From NCBI GenBank assembly GCA_035632955.1, contig DASQFU010000060.1, forward strand, positions 1 to 13,245: a stretch of DNA of 13,245 nucleotides, in the 5' to 3' direction. This stretch comes from DASQFU01 sp035632955 (GTDB taxonomy: Bacteria > Eisenbacteria > RBG-16-71-46). Position numbers and translations under genes: made by a program. The notes beneath the pieces were generated by a model that made no database searches, was not told where the DNA came from, and worked only from the letters and a program-made list of their open reading frames with translations. Numbering within the stretch: position 1 is the stretch's first letter; the number at the start of each line of letters is the position of its first letter. Positions 1 to 7,358 of this stretch are shown piece by piece.

Positions 1-56
1 TCCCTAAGCACCGTCTATTCACCGCCACCGGACGTCGAGCTGCTCTGCCTCTTCCA

Positions 57-1387
57 GTGCCGCTCGGTCGCGCTGCCAGGTGCTCGGCCCCGAGACGGGG
101 CCGGCTCCCGCGGTCACCCACTCGCCGAGACGGGTGGCTCACTGAAGAGTTCACGCGGAGCAGTCTCGCCGCGCTCGTCGCTCAGGAGCGCACCACGACC
201 GCCGCGCTGCTGGCCCACGTCGCCGAAGTCGACGCGCGGCGGCTCTACCTGCCGGCGGCGCATCCTTCGATGTTCGGCTATTGCGTGCACGAGTTGCGCC
301 TGTCCGAAGAGGCTGCCTTCAAGCTCGTTCGCGCGGCGCGCACGGCACGGCAGTTCCTTGCCGTCTTCGACGCTCTGGCCGACGGCCGGCTGCATCTGAG
401 CGCCGTGGTCCTGCTAACGCCGCACCTAACCGAGGAGAATGCTGACGAGCTCTTGGCGGCCACGGCGCACAAGACCAAGTCCGAGATCGAGAAACTTCTG
501 GCCGGGCGCTCCCGCCCGCCGACGTGCCGGCCCGGGCGCAGCCCATCTCATCACCGTTCGCACCCGGACTCGGCTTGGGGGACAGCTCGGAGCAACTGGC
601 CCCGGGGCCAGTTGAGGCATTCACCGAGCAACGCGCCCCGGGGCGTGTTGAGACATTGACAAGGCCGCCGAAGGTGACGCCGCTTTCGCCGCAGCGGTTC
701 GCCCTCCAGCTCACCATCGGCCAGAGCACGCACGACAAGCTGCGCTACGCCCAGGCGCTGCTCAGCCATCAGATCCCCTCCGGGGATGTGGCGGAGGTCC
801 TGGACCGCGCACTCGATGCCCTCATCGACAAGCTCGAGAAGCGCAAGTTCGCGGCGACCGGGAAGCCGCACTCGCGCCGGCGGCGCTCGGCTGGTGGTAA
901 GCGCTACGTCCCGGCGGACGTCAAGCGCACGGTCTGGGAGCGGGATGGTGGCCGGTGCACCTTCGTCAGCGAGACCGGACACCGGTGCCCGGCGCGCGCG
1001 TTCCTGGAGTTCGATCACATCGACGAGGTGGCGCGTGGGGGCCAGGCAACCGCGGAGCGGATGCGGCTGCGGTGTCGCGCCCACAACCAGTACGGGGCCG
1101 AGTGCACGTTCGGGTCTGCGTTCATGAACGACAAGCGGCGCGCTGCGGCGGAGGCGCGCGCGCGGGCCGCTGCGGCCGAGCAGGATGTTGTTCCGTGGTT
1201 ACGACGGCTCGGATTTCGTCCGTACGAAGCGCGACGTGCTGCCGCGCTGTGCGAAACCATTCCCGACGCCTCGCTCGAAGAGCGAGTGCGGGTCGCCCTG
1301 TCTTACTCCCATCCGAAACTCCCTTCCCAGGGGCGCGCCGCGACCAGCCCGGCTTGGTCGGGTCACACCCGGGACGGGCCCGGATGA
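57..1387 (+). pseudogene. HNH endonuclease, frameshifted near 510
   Basis: Two plus-strand reading frames carry one protein. The first (57-about 510) has the conserved N-terminal helical region, with VAQERTTTAALLAHVAEVDA and ELRLSEEAAFK. The second (about 511-1387) continues with RFALQLTIGQSTHDKLRYAQ and then the HNH nuclease core: WERDGGRCTF, FDH at about 1010-1018, ARGG, and RCRAHNQYGAE at about 1070-1100. Adding one base at cgctcccg (507-514), as if it had been cgcttcccg, gives AGRFPPADVPAR across the join and restores a single frame. This is the main evidence for a one-base deletion rather than two genes. The family is a probable DNA-cleaving nuclease, often present in many copies per genome and sometimes tied to mobile DNA. 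The frame is open to base 1, and 57 (GTG) is the only start before the conserved region. No ribosome site supports it, so the true 5' end may lie outside the window. A sequencing or assembly error remains possible. Confidence 0.8.
588..659 (+). repeat. Two 36-bp tandem repeats, each a palindrome
   Basis: Units 588-623 and 624-659 match at 29 of 36 positions by direct comparison. The first contains a perfect 22-bp palindrome at 593-614 (11 bp per arm, centre cccc/gggg). The second contains a 22-bp near-palindrome at 629-650 with one G/T pair. Differences inside the arms are paired: a T-A pair becomes G-T and a G-C pair becomes C-G, so folding is kept. In the restored HNH frame the units encode about 12 residues each, with APGPVE and APGRVE cores, in the variable linker between the N-terminal region and the nuclease domain. 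Confidence 0.85.
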
Positions 1388-1398
1388 CAGTTACTGTC
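1386..1398 (+). repeat. 13-bp palindrome at the HNH stop codon
   Basis: gacagttactgtc is a perfect inverted repeat (6-bp arms around one central base) that starts inside the TGA stop of the HNH relic (1385-1387). No T-run follows, so it is not a standard terminator. It could be an operator-like site or chance. The following stretch to 1601 contains no gene I can support. Confidence 0.35.
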
Positions 1399-1601
1399 TT
1401 GGAGCGCGCGATTTGGGCGCGAACACGATGAGCGCGGCAGATGCGAAGGCGAGCGGCAGCTTCATCGGCAACCTTCGACGCGCCGTTGTCCCAATGGCAG
1501 GGGAAACGAGGCTCGCATGCTGGCGGCGAGTGCGGGTCAAGCGCAACTCGAGGGAACGAGGATCGGTGTCGCAACGGCCAGTGCGCGTGGCACGGATCTG
1601 C

Positions 1602-2081
1602 CTATGGAGGCATCCCTGCTCGCACGGCTTCCGCGAAACTTCCCGGCGACTCGGGAGTTACGACAATTCTCTTTGCGTCCCGGAACTCAAGCAGAACGGC
1701 ATTGCGCGAGTCCCGAGTGTAAGTGCGAAACCAGCCCAGGCTTCTGCTGTAGCAGTAGCCGTCGGTTCCGAAGATGCCTCGAATGGCCCAGAGCGCAAAC
1801 GCACCCCTCAACAGGTCGGGGCTCGTCTCGACCTTCAATAGCCCGGAGAGGCTGACTTCATTGCGCCAGCCGAGTCGGTGGATCCGGAGTTTTCCATCCG
1901 CGATGCTGTACCCGCGTATCGCCAGAAGGCTCAATACGACTAAGAACGATAAGGGAATTAGTGCCATTCCATACTGCGCTCTAAGAACATGAACAACGCC
2001 GACGATCAGCAAGAGCCCGATCACCAGGATTGAGACAAGGGGCATGAACCGGGCGACCGAAACCTTGAAGTATCGGTTCAT
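1602..2081 (-). CDS. Small membrane protein with bacterial PH-like domain
   Basis: This 159-residue protein has two hydrophobic segments at about 12-33 and 38-56, then a beta-rich region from about residue 57 (GYSIADGKLRIHRLGW) to the end (RIVVTPESPGSFAEAV). That arrangement is typical of bacterial PH-domain proteins anchored by a helical hairpin, with the PH fold in the cytoplasm. The FGTDGYCYSRSLGWF stretch at about 104-118 and the closing VTPESP motif fit the bPH group. The exact role is unknown; family members are generally uncharacterised. The start is the ATG at 2081, which has GGAG about 8 bases upstream. A TTG ten codons earlier lacks such a site. Base use is markedly poorer in GC than in neighbouring genes (28 of 60 bases in 1921-1980), suggesting separate acquisition. 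It lies 112 bp beyond operon B and may be transcribed alone. Confidence 0.75.
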   Translation of the reverse strand: MNRYFKVSVARFMPLVSILVIGLLLIVGVVHVLRAQYGMALIPLSFLVVLSLLAIRGYSIADGKLRIHRLGWRNEVSLSGLLKVETSPDLLRGAFALWAIRGIFGTDGYCYSRSLGWFRTYTRDSRNAVLLEFRDAKRIVVTPESPGSFAEAVRAGMPP

Positions 2082-2193
2082 CGATGGTCTCCATGCGGCT
2101 CGTGGACTCAACGCACTGCCCGACGCCGATCCCCTGTCGTCGTCTGCGTTTGATCCTCGACTTCTGCGTCATCTGCACGAGCCTTCGGCCATC

Positions 2194-3117
2194 CTAACTC
2201 GCCGACTCCTCCCGGCCGAAGAAGAAGCCGTCGTCGCCCTGTTGCTGGTAAAGCGGCATCAGCAGGACGCCGTCCTCGGCCGCGCGGATCTCCCCGCTCG
2301 CGTCCCTCGCCAGAAGCTGCCCGGCGTGCACACCCTGGATGTTCGTGAAGCCGGGCTCCATCCGGAAACCGTCGCCGGGCGCGAGCGCGTGGCGATGCAG
2401 GACGTGCACGTGCGGCGGGAGGCCCCGGCGCGCCAGCGCCAGGCACTCGTGCCAACCGTTCCTGTCCGGAACCTCCGCGGCAGCGAGAATCCCGAGCGCC
2501 TCGAGGAGCAGCCAAAACATGCCTTCCAGATGTCGCACAGACTCCGCGCTCTCGTTCTGGCCGCCTTCGACCGCGAGCGCCGCGTAGCCGAGCTCCGCGG
2601 CATGGTCCGATAGGACGCCGCGAATGCGCCCCTGCAGTCCGGTGACCACGGTCAGCGGCAGGCGCCGCGCGAGCGTCAGGTCCGTCTCGCGGCGCCCGAC
2701 GAGCGAGAACGGGATGCCTTCGGCCGAGGTCGTGTGCAGATCCACGAGCGCCGCCGGACCGCGTGACGCGGCGAACGCCGACTCCAGCACCTCGGCGATC
2801 TCGCGTTGCTCGCCGTCCTCGACCGCTTCGCGATCCGGGCGGGGCTCGCTTCTCAGCCGAGTCAGTTGCTCGGCGATCCAGCCGCGATTCAGATCGCGAT
2901 CGATGAAACGCCGGTTGGCGGCCAGCGCCGGCCGGTTTCCGCGCAGCGCCAGGACGTCGCCGCGCCGCGGCAGATTGCCGGCGGCGAGCCGGTCCAGAAC
3001 CCGCTGTGCGGCGACGACGCCGGCCGGCTCGTTGCCATGCATGCCGGCCATCACGACCAGCAGCGGGCCCGCATCGGAACCGCGTCGCCGGCCGATCACG
3101 CGCTCGCCCGGGATCAT
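2194..3117 (-). CDS. AstE/aspartoacylase-like zinc hydrolase
   Basis: This 307-residue enzyme belongs to the succinylglutamate desuccinylase/aspartoacylase branch of the M14 zinc hydrolases. Visible motifs are MAGMHGNEPAG with zinc ligands H27 and E30, NRRFIDRDLNRGW at about 68-80 (substrate carboxylate and acyl-group binding in the family), DLHTT with third zinc ligand H128, and VEGGQNE at about 183-189 holding the likely catalytic glutamate. The C-terminal quarter is the usual beta-rich extension. Known relatives remove an acyl group from an N-acyl amino acid in the cytoplasm; the true substrate here is unknown. It is the last gene of operon B and probably hydrolyses an amide made or handled by the upstream ligases. 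No strong ribosome site precedes the ATG. Its start overlaps the stop of a 16-codon mini-ORF (3114-3164), so translation is probably coupled. It is not called astE because no other arginine-succinyltransferase pathway genes are present. Confidence 0.85.
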   Translation of the reverse strand: MIPGERVIGRRRGSDAGPLLVVMAGMHGNEPAGVVAAQRVLDRLAAGNLPRRGDVLALRGNRPALAANRRFIDRDLNRGWIAEQLTRLRSEPRPDREAVEDGEQREIAEVLESAFAASRGPAALVDLHTTSAEGIPFSLVGRRETDLTLARRLPLTVVTGLQGRIRGVLSDHAAELGYAALAVEGGQNESAESVRHLEGMFWLLLEALGILAAAEVPDRNGWHECLALARRGLPPHVHVLHRHALAPGDGFRMEPGFTNIQGVHAGQLLARDASGEIRAAEDGVLLMPLYQQQGDDGFFFGREESAS

Positions 3118-3164
3118 GCCGGCGCCGGGCGCGCCCGCTGTGAGCCGGGAGTCGGGCTCGTCAT
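3114..3164 (-). CDS. 16-codon bridging mini-ORF, possible coupler
   Basis: An ATG at 3164-3162 overlaps the TGA of the GCS2-CBS gene (3163-3161). The reading frame runs 16 codons (MTSPTPGSQRARPAPA) and ends in a TGA at 3116-3114 that overlaps the ATG of the AstE-like gene (3117-3115). Both junctions are ATGA, the same form used between the other genes of the operon. The peptide has no recognisable domain. It could carry ribosomes across the 43-base gap, or be a remnant of a longer gene, or be chance. Confidence 0.35.
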   Translation of the reverse strand: MTSPTPGSQRARPAPA

Positions 3165-5071
3165 TCGCCCAGCTTCTCTTCCAGGAGCTGAGAGGCGATC
3201 TCCATGAAGTCGTGCTCGGTCACGATCCCGATCAGGCGCCCGCGGCTCACGACCAGCAGGCAGCCGACGCCGCGCTCGCGCATGATCTCGACCGCACGGC
3301 GCGTCGGCATGTCCGGCGCGACCACGACCGGGTCTCGATTCATGACCTCCGAGACCGGTACCATGGCCGGATCGCTGCCAGGCTTGCCGTTGGAGAGCAG
3401 CCGCAGCAACGCGCGGTACGAGAGCAAACCGACCAGGCGGTGCTGGTGGTCCTCGACCGGGACGTGGCGGATCCGCTGCCACTCCATGAGGTGAGCGGCG
3501 AGCGCCACCGGGTCCTCCGCATGGACCGTGTACACGTCGGTCGTCATGTACTGCTCGACCTTGAGGTAGTTGTGCTTCCAGCCACCGGCTTCCTCAAGCT
3601 GAGCGGGCTCCCATTCCGAAACCGGCCGTCCTTCCCGCTGCCGGGCGACGGTCGCCGCCGTCAGCGCGTTCAAGCGCTCGGCCGGCGTGCCGCGCCCCTT
3701 CATGCCGGTGAGCGAGTGGATCAGCCAGCGCGAACCGGTGCGCCCGGTGCGCGCGCGCTGCTCGACGATGCCGAGGTAACGCGACCGGTCTGCCGCGTCG
3801 ATCCCGACGGCCGAAAGTCCCTCGTCGGCCAGCGGCAGCAGGCGGTCGAGCACGAGCTGTGGGGCGGGGAGCAGCTCGCCGTCGAGCCACACGAGGTGCG
3901 CGCCCAGACCCTCGCGTGCGGCCGAGACGAAGTTGGTCTTGGCCTGCTCGAACTCGATGCGCTGCGTGATGTCTTCGACCTTCGCCGCGAGCGAGATCAT
4001 GAGGCCGTACCAGAACGCGCCGTTCGCGATCTGATCGGCGACGCTCGGCCCCGACGGGAACACGCGGTTCTCGATCCGCAGGTGGGCCTTGCCGTTCGTG
4101 ATGCCGTAGCACGCCCGGTTCCAGCGGTAGACGGTTCCGTTGTGGAGGCGGAGCGATTTGAGCTCGGGCGCGAGCCCGCGGTCGAGCTGGGCGTCGGGCT
4201 CTTCGTCGAACTGGATGCCGACCAGCGTCCGGAAACGAGCGATGTCCTCCCGGTAGAGCTCGACGACCGAGCGCTTCACCCAGCCGTCACCGAACGTCAC
4301 GCGTGGCGGACTCGACCGCTCGTGCTGCGGGCTCCGGGTATCCACGGCCTGCTGGAACAGCGCGATGCGGGTCTCGGACCACAGCCGGCGGCCGAACAAC
4401 AGCGGCGAGTTGGTTGCACACGCGAGCACGGGGCCCGCGAGTGCCTGGGCGAGGTTGTAGAGGTTCGCGAACTCGCGCGCGCCAACCTGCAGGTGGACTT
4501 GGAAGCTCGAGTTGCACGCTTCGGTCATGACCGACTCGTGCTTGAGCCGCAGCTCGTCGAGGCCCTTGATGAAGATCTCGTAGGCTTCGCCGCGCAGCTC
4601 GCTCATGGCTCGGTTCAACGCGTGGTAGCGCGGGTTCGGCACCATGTTCTCGAGCCCGAGATCGGACTGCCGCAGCGTCGGCAGGATGCCGGTCAGCACC
4701 GTCTCGTAACCGAGCTCGGCGGCGGCCGTGCGCAGCTTGCCGAGCAGCTCTTCGAGCCGCCGGTGCATCCGGCTCAGGCAGTCGCCGGTCATCGGCAGCG
4801 GCTCGAGGTTCAGCTCGAGCTGGAACGCGCCGAGCTCGGTCGTGAACTGGGGGTCGTTCAGGCGCTCCAGCAGTTGCATCGCCACCGGAGCCGGATGGTA
4901 GGCGCGGTCGATCAGGAACAGCTCCTGCTCGGCCCCGACTCGCCGCACGCCTTCCTCGAAGCGATCCTCGGCGACCATGCGGTCGAGCGCGCGCAGGTCG
5001 CGGAGCAGCGCGCGGATGAACTCGCGCCGGCGCGCGCCCTCGAACTCGGCCTCGACCTGCTTGGGCTTCAT
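3161..5071 (-). CDS. GCS2-type carboxylate-amine ligase with CBS pair
   Basis: This 636-residue protein has two parts. Residues about 20-420 are a glutamate-cysteine ligase family 2 (GCS2) domain: GAEQELFLID at 47-56 with the metal/ATP glutamates, GAFQLELNLEPLP at 81-93, NSSFQVHLQV at 187-196, and HLRIENRVFPSGP at 330-342. After a helical linker, residues about 505-630 form two CBS domains (VEQYMTTDVYTVHAEDPVAL and VSEVMNRDPVVVAPDMPT), which in other proteins bind AMP, ATP or S-adenosylmethionine and tune activity. The reaction should be ATP-dependent amide bond formation, perhaps gamma-glutamyl, but cysteine is not assured as acceptor; GCS2 members also serve other pathways. CBS fusion points to adenylate control. 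The ATG at 5071 is chosen because it overlaps the esterase stop as ATGA and starts the conserved region. An in-frame extension to 5224 would lie wholly inside the esterase gene. No separate ribosome site is seen. Confidence 0.88.
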   Translation of the reverse strand: MKPKQVEAEFEGARRREFIRALLRDLRALDRMVAEDRFEEGVRRVGAEQELFLIDRAYHPAPVAMQLLERLNDPQFTTELGAFQLELNLEPLPMTGDCLSRMHRRLEELLGKLRTAAAELGYETVLTGILPTLRQSDLGLENMVPNPRYHALNRAMSELRGEAYEIFIKGLDELRLKHESVMTEACNSSFQVHLQVGAREFANLYNLAQALAGPVLACATNSPLLFGRRLWSETRIALFQQAVDTRSPQHERSSPPRVTFGDGWVKRSVVELYREDIARFRTLVGIQFDEEPDAQLDRGLAPELKSLRLHNGTVYRWNRACYGITNGKAHLRIENRVFPSGPSVADQIANGAFWYGLMISLAAKVEDITQRIEFEQAKTNFVSAAREGLGAHLVWLDGELLPAPQLVLDRLLPLADEGLSAVGIDAADRSRYLGIVEQRARTGRTGSRWLIHSLTGMKGRGTPAERLNALTAATVARQREGRPVSEWEPAQLEEAGGWKHNYLKVEQYMTTDVYTVHAEDPVALAAHLMEWQRIRHVPVEDHQHRLVGLLSYRALLRLLSNGKPGSDPAMVPVSEVMNRDPVVVAPDMPTRRAVEIMRERGVGCLLVVSRGRLIGIVTEHDFMEIASQLLEEKLGE

Positions 5072-5820
5072 GCTCGTTGGGCGACCGGCTCGCGCGCCGT
5101 CCACTCCCCGAGGTAGAGCGGCAGCATCGCGCGCCACGTGGGCCAGTCGTGGTTCCACTCCTGGCCCCAGGGATCGACACGGTTCGGAATACCGTGGCGG
5201 CCGAGAACGTGCGCGGCGTGCCACGATTCGCCGATGTCTTCGGCGCGTCCCTGTCCCGAGGCGAACAGCACGAACCGCTTCCGCACCGCCGCGAGATGGT
5301 CGCCGGCGGCGTGCGACAGGAAGTGAATCGGCGACGACGCGTAGAACTCCTGGGTCGGCTCACCCTTCAGGAATCGGCGCAGATCGTAGGTGCCGCTCAT
5401 GCACAGTGCACGCGAGAACAGATGCGGGTAGCGGCACAACACGGCGAGCGCGTGGAACGCGCCGATCGAAGAACCGGCGCTGATGATCTCGATCTCCGGG
5501 CTGCGGCAATCCTGGCGGATCGCCGGCACCAGCTCGCGCGCGACGAACTCGTGGAACTGGTCCTGCAAACGGCAGCGGTGGGCGATCGATCCCTCACCGG
5601 TGATCATGTGCTGGCCCGCAACGCTGTCGCACGAGTACACCTTGAGCCGCCCCTCGGCGAGCAACGGCTCCAGCACACGAATGCAATGGAAGCGTTCGAT
5701 CTCCTCGGCGTCGCCTCCGGCGGTCGGGAACAGGAGCAGCGGGGCCCCCAGATGCCCCCAACGCACGACCGACACCTCGCTGCCGAGACGGTCCGAGTAC
5801 CAGCGCGAGCTCTGCTTCAC
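5068..5820 (-). CDS. Alpha/beta-hydrolase, esterase family (short form)
   Basis: This 250-residue protein looks like a single alpha/beta-hydrolase domain of the esterase D / putative esterase group. The nucleophile elbow is SAGSSIG with S118. A late histidine lies in WNHDW (H224), and the likely acid is in the GRAED segment at about 191-195. The N-terminal strand region (VVRWGHLGAPLLLFPTAGG, 19-37) should form the oxyanion loop. No signal peptide is visible, so it is probably cytoplasmic. It should hydrolyse an ester or thioester, or perhaps act as an acyltransferase; the substrate is unknown. The GTG start at 5820 is supported by GGAGGA at 5830-5825 and by a GTGA overlap with the ATP-grasp stop. 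Its own stop overlaps the GCS2-CBS start as ATGA. It is distantly similar in plan to the second esterase at 8255-9397, suggesting parallel roles in the two operons. Confidence 0.85.
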   Translation of the reverse strand: MKQSSRWYSDRLGSEVSVVRWGHLGAPLLLFPTAGGDAEEIERFHCIRVLEPLLAEGRLKVYSCDSVAGQHMITGEGSIAHRCRLQDQFHEFVARELVPAIRQDCRSPEIEIISAGSSIGAFHALAVLCRYPHLFSRALCMSGTYDLRRFLKGEPTQEFYASSPIHFLSHAAGDHLAAVRKRFVLFASGQGRAEDIGESWHAAHVLGRHGIPNRVDPWGQEWNHDWPTWRAMLPLYLGEWTAREPVAQRA

Positions 5821-7190
5821 GGATTCCTCCGCGTCCCCGTGCGCCGGCCGCCGCCGACACCGGCTTTCACGGTCGCGGCGCCCGTCGCCTCGCCCATGCT
5901 CCCGTCGGCGGCCGTGACCGCGACCGGCTTCGACTCCGCGACCCCGCCGGACCGCTTCGCAGCGGAGTCGTCGCGCCACTTCTGAATCCGCGACCAGAAC
6001 AGCTCGGTGAACGCGTCGACCTCGTGGGCCGGAAACAACGCCGCGACCTTGACGCGCACCGCGTCGCGCGCCGTGTCGGTGGCGAAGAACTCCCCCACGA
6101 CTTCGTCGAGATGCGGCAGGTGTTTGGCACAGAAGGCCTCGAAACGCTCGGCGTCGAGCCGCTTGCGTGCCACGTCCGCATACGCGGCGATGCGCTCCCG
6201 GTACGGCATCTCCTCGCGCGCGATTGCTTCGAACGGGGCCCAGTCGAGGGTCTTGCGCATCGGTCGCTTGGTGCCGGCGCAGAACAGCGACCAGCGCAGG
6301 TTCGCCTGCACCAGCCACGGGAAGTGGTAGTGCAACGACGTGACCTGCGAGTCGGGACACGCGTTTGCGAAATCGATCGGATACCACGTCCCGTCACGCC
6401 GCAGCGCCTCGCACGAGTTGAAGTCCCAGCCGAAGAACGTGTTGATCGTGAGCGTCATGTCCTCGAGCAGCCGCGCCTCGTCATCGCCGACGAACTCCGT
6501 GTCCATCGTGTAGCGGTCGTGGAGCGGCGCTTGCGGGTCGTAGCGGATCAGGCGCGTCTGCGGTCCGAAGCCGATGCAGCGCACGAACCGGTCGTAGGGT
6601 TCGACCGCGTGCTGCACGTGCATCACGTGCTTACCGCTCCGCTCGTACGCGGCGCGCAGCATCGTCTCGTCGTCGATGCGCGACACGCCGGTCCAGCCGC
6701 CGCCGTCGTAAGGCTTCATGAACACCGGGTAGCCGAGCGCGGCGCCGATGGCGCCGAGATCGAACAGGCGCGCGTAACGCTCGAGCGTCGGTTGCAGATC
6801 CGTCGCCGGCTCGTACTCCTTGGGCGGCACGAGCCACGTGTCGGGAATCGGCAAGCCGAGCCGCATCATCGCGCAGTAGCTGGTGTGCTTCTCCATCGAC
6901 TGGATCGACCACGGATTGTTGAACACGTAGAGGTCGTCCATCAGGATCGCCTTCTTGATCCATTCCCGGCTGGTCGCATACCAGTGCGTCAGGCGATCGA
7001 CGACGAGGTCGAAGCGGCACGGCTGGCGCAGATCGAATGGCTCGATCGTGACGCGCTCGACCTCGAACGCCACCGTGTCGCACCCGAGCTTGAGCTTGAG
7101 ATCGAGCCGGCGCACCAGCTCTTCGTAACAGATCGGCCAGCACAGATCGGCGCCGAGCGACAGGCCGATACGGCGGGTCACGGTCGCCAT
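5817..7190 (-). CDS. ATP-grasp ligase, first gene of operon B
   Basis: This 457-residue protein carries an ATP-grasp catalytic core. The N-terminal third (1-100) is a pre-ATP-grasp fold. GYPVFMKPYDGGGWTGV at 153-169 is the central nucleotide-binding loop with lysine K159. CEALRRDGTWYPIDFANACPDS at 260-281 is the metal-binding strand, with D273 and N276 as likely ligands. Members of this superfamily activate a carboxylate as an acyl phosphate and join it to an amine or thiol. No substrate can be assigned. Residues about 410-457 are a low-complexity tail rich in Ala, Gly, Arg and Lys beyond the domain, probably disordered. The ATG at 7190 is preceded by GAAGGA at about 8 bases, and a promoter lies at 7265-7294. 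The stop overlaps the esterase GTG as GTGA. The alpha-helical region 320-400 after the core may be family-specific. Confidence 0.85.
   Translation of the reverse strand: MATVTRRIGLSLGADLCWPICYEELVRRLDLKLKLGCDTVAFEVERVTIEPFDLRQPCRFDLVVDRLTHWYATSREWIKKAILMDDLYVFNNPWSIQSMEKHTSYCAMMRLGLPIPDTWLVPPKEYEPATDLQPTLERYARLFDLGAIGAALGYPVFMKPYDGGGWTGVSRIDDETMLRAAYERSGKHVMHVQHAVEPYDRFVRCIGFGPQTRLIRYDPQAPLHDRYTMDTEFVGDDEARLLEDMTLTINTFFGWDFNSCEALRRDGTWYPIDFANACPDSQVTSLHYHFPWLVQANLRWSLFCAGTKRPMRKTLDWAPFEAIAREEMPYRERIAAYADVARKRLDAERFEAFCAKHLPHLDEVVGEFFATDTARDAVRVKVAALFPAHEVDAFTELFWSRIQKWRDDSAAKRSGGVAESKPVAVTAADGSMGEATGAATVKAGVGGGRRTGTRRNP
5825..5830 (-). promoter_or_regulatory. Ribosome binding site fixing the esterase GTG start
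   Basis: GGAGGA lies 4 bases before GTG 5820-5818, at the end of the ATP-grasp coding region. Spacing is slightly short but the match is strong. It decides for the GTG over longer in-frame alternatives that would overlap the upstream gene deeply. Confidence 0.6.
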
Positions 7191-7264
7191 GGAGTCATCC
7201 TTCGATCGATGGGTGGAGTGGCGCGCACGGATTGGCTGTTCCGTACCGGCCAGGATTGCGGGGG

Positions 7265-7294
7265 ATTGTAGCGCGAGCCGGGATGGGGTGCGAA
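7265..7294 (-). promoter_or_regulatory. Sigma70-like promoter for operon B
   Basis: On the minus strand TTCGCA (7294-7289) and TACAAT (7270-7265) are separated by 18 bases. They match the consensus -35 and -10 hexamers at 4 of 6 and 5 of 6 positions. This is the only good -10 in the gap before the ATP-grasp gene, and it would give a leader of roughly 65-70 bases. Housekeeping promoters in GC-rich lineages vary, so this is a prediction. Confidence 0.55.
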
Positions 7295-7316
7295 GGTCGG
7301 CCGTTCTCGGAGGTGT

Positions 7317-7346
7317 GCGGTCACGGGTTACCGGGCGCGTGACCGC
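7317..7346 (-). repeat. Inverted repeat, possible operator or stem-loop
   Basis: The arms gcggtcacg (7317-7325) and cgtgaccgc (7338-7346) are perfect 9-bp inverted repeats around a 12-base loop. A third ggtcacg half-site lies at 7357-7363, overlapping the end of the lipoprotein relic. The structure sits just upstream of the operon B promoter. No T-run follows on the minus strand, so it is not a standard terminator. Position and symmetry fit a regulator-binding site, but a transcript stem after the lipoprotein gene is equally possible. Confidence 0.5.
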
Positions 7347-7358
7347 CCCCCGTTCGGG

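Noticed and set aside
524..1387. Second HNH frame as an independent gene starting at GTG 524
   Set aside because: It lacks the N-terminal region of the family and a ribosome site, and the upstream frame supplies exactly the missing part.
2624..5116. Very long plus-strand open frame (about 830 codons) opposite the GCS2-CBS gene
   Set aside because: It has no recognisable domain, is rich in Arg and Ala, and mirrors the minus-strand gene, which has clear GCS2 and CBS motifs. It is a GC-rich antisense artefact.
5068..6387. Longer start for the first esterase, reaching back to 6387
   Set aside because: The extra residues lie inside the ATP-grasp gene and look like out-of-frame translation. The GTG at 5820 has a strong GGAGGA site and a GTGA overlap.
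6024..7271. Plus-strand open frame opposite the operon B ATP-grasp gene
   Set aside because: No domain, repetitive Arg, Val and His composition, and fully antisense to a gene with clear motifs.
7317..7346. Rho-independent terminator for the lipoprotein relic
   Set aside because: The stem is perfect, but no T-run follows on the minus strand, so it was kept only as an inverted repeat.
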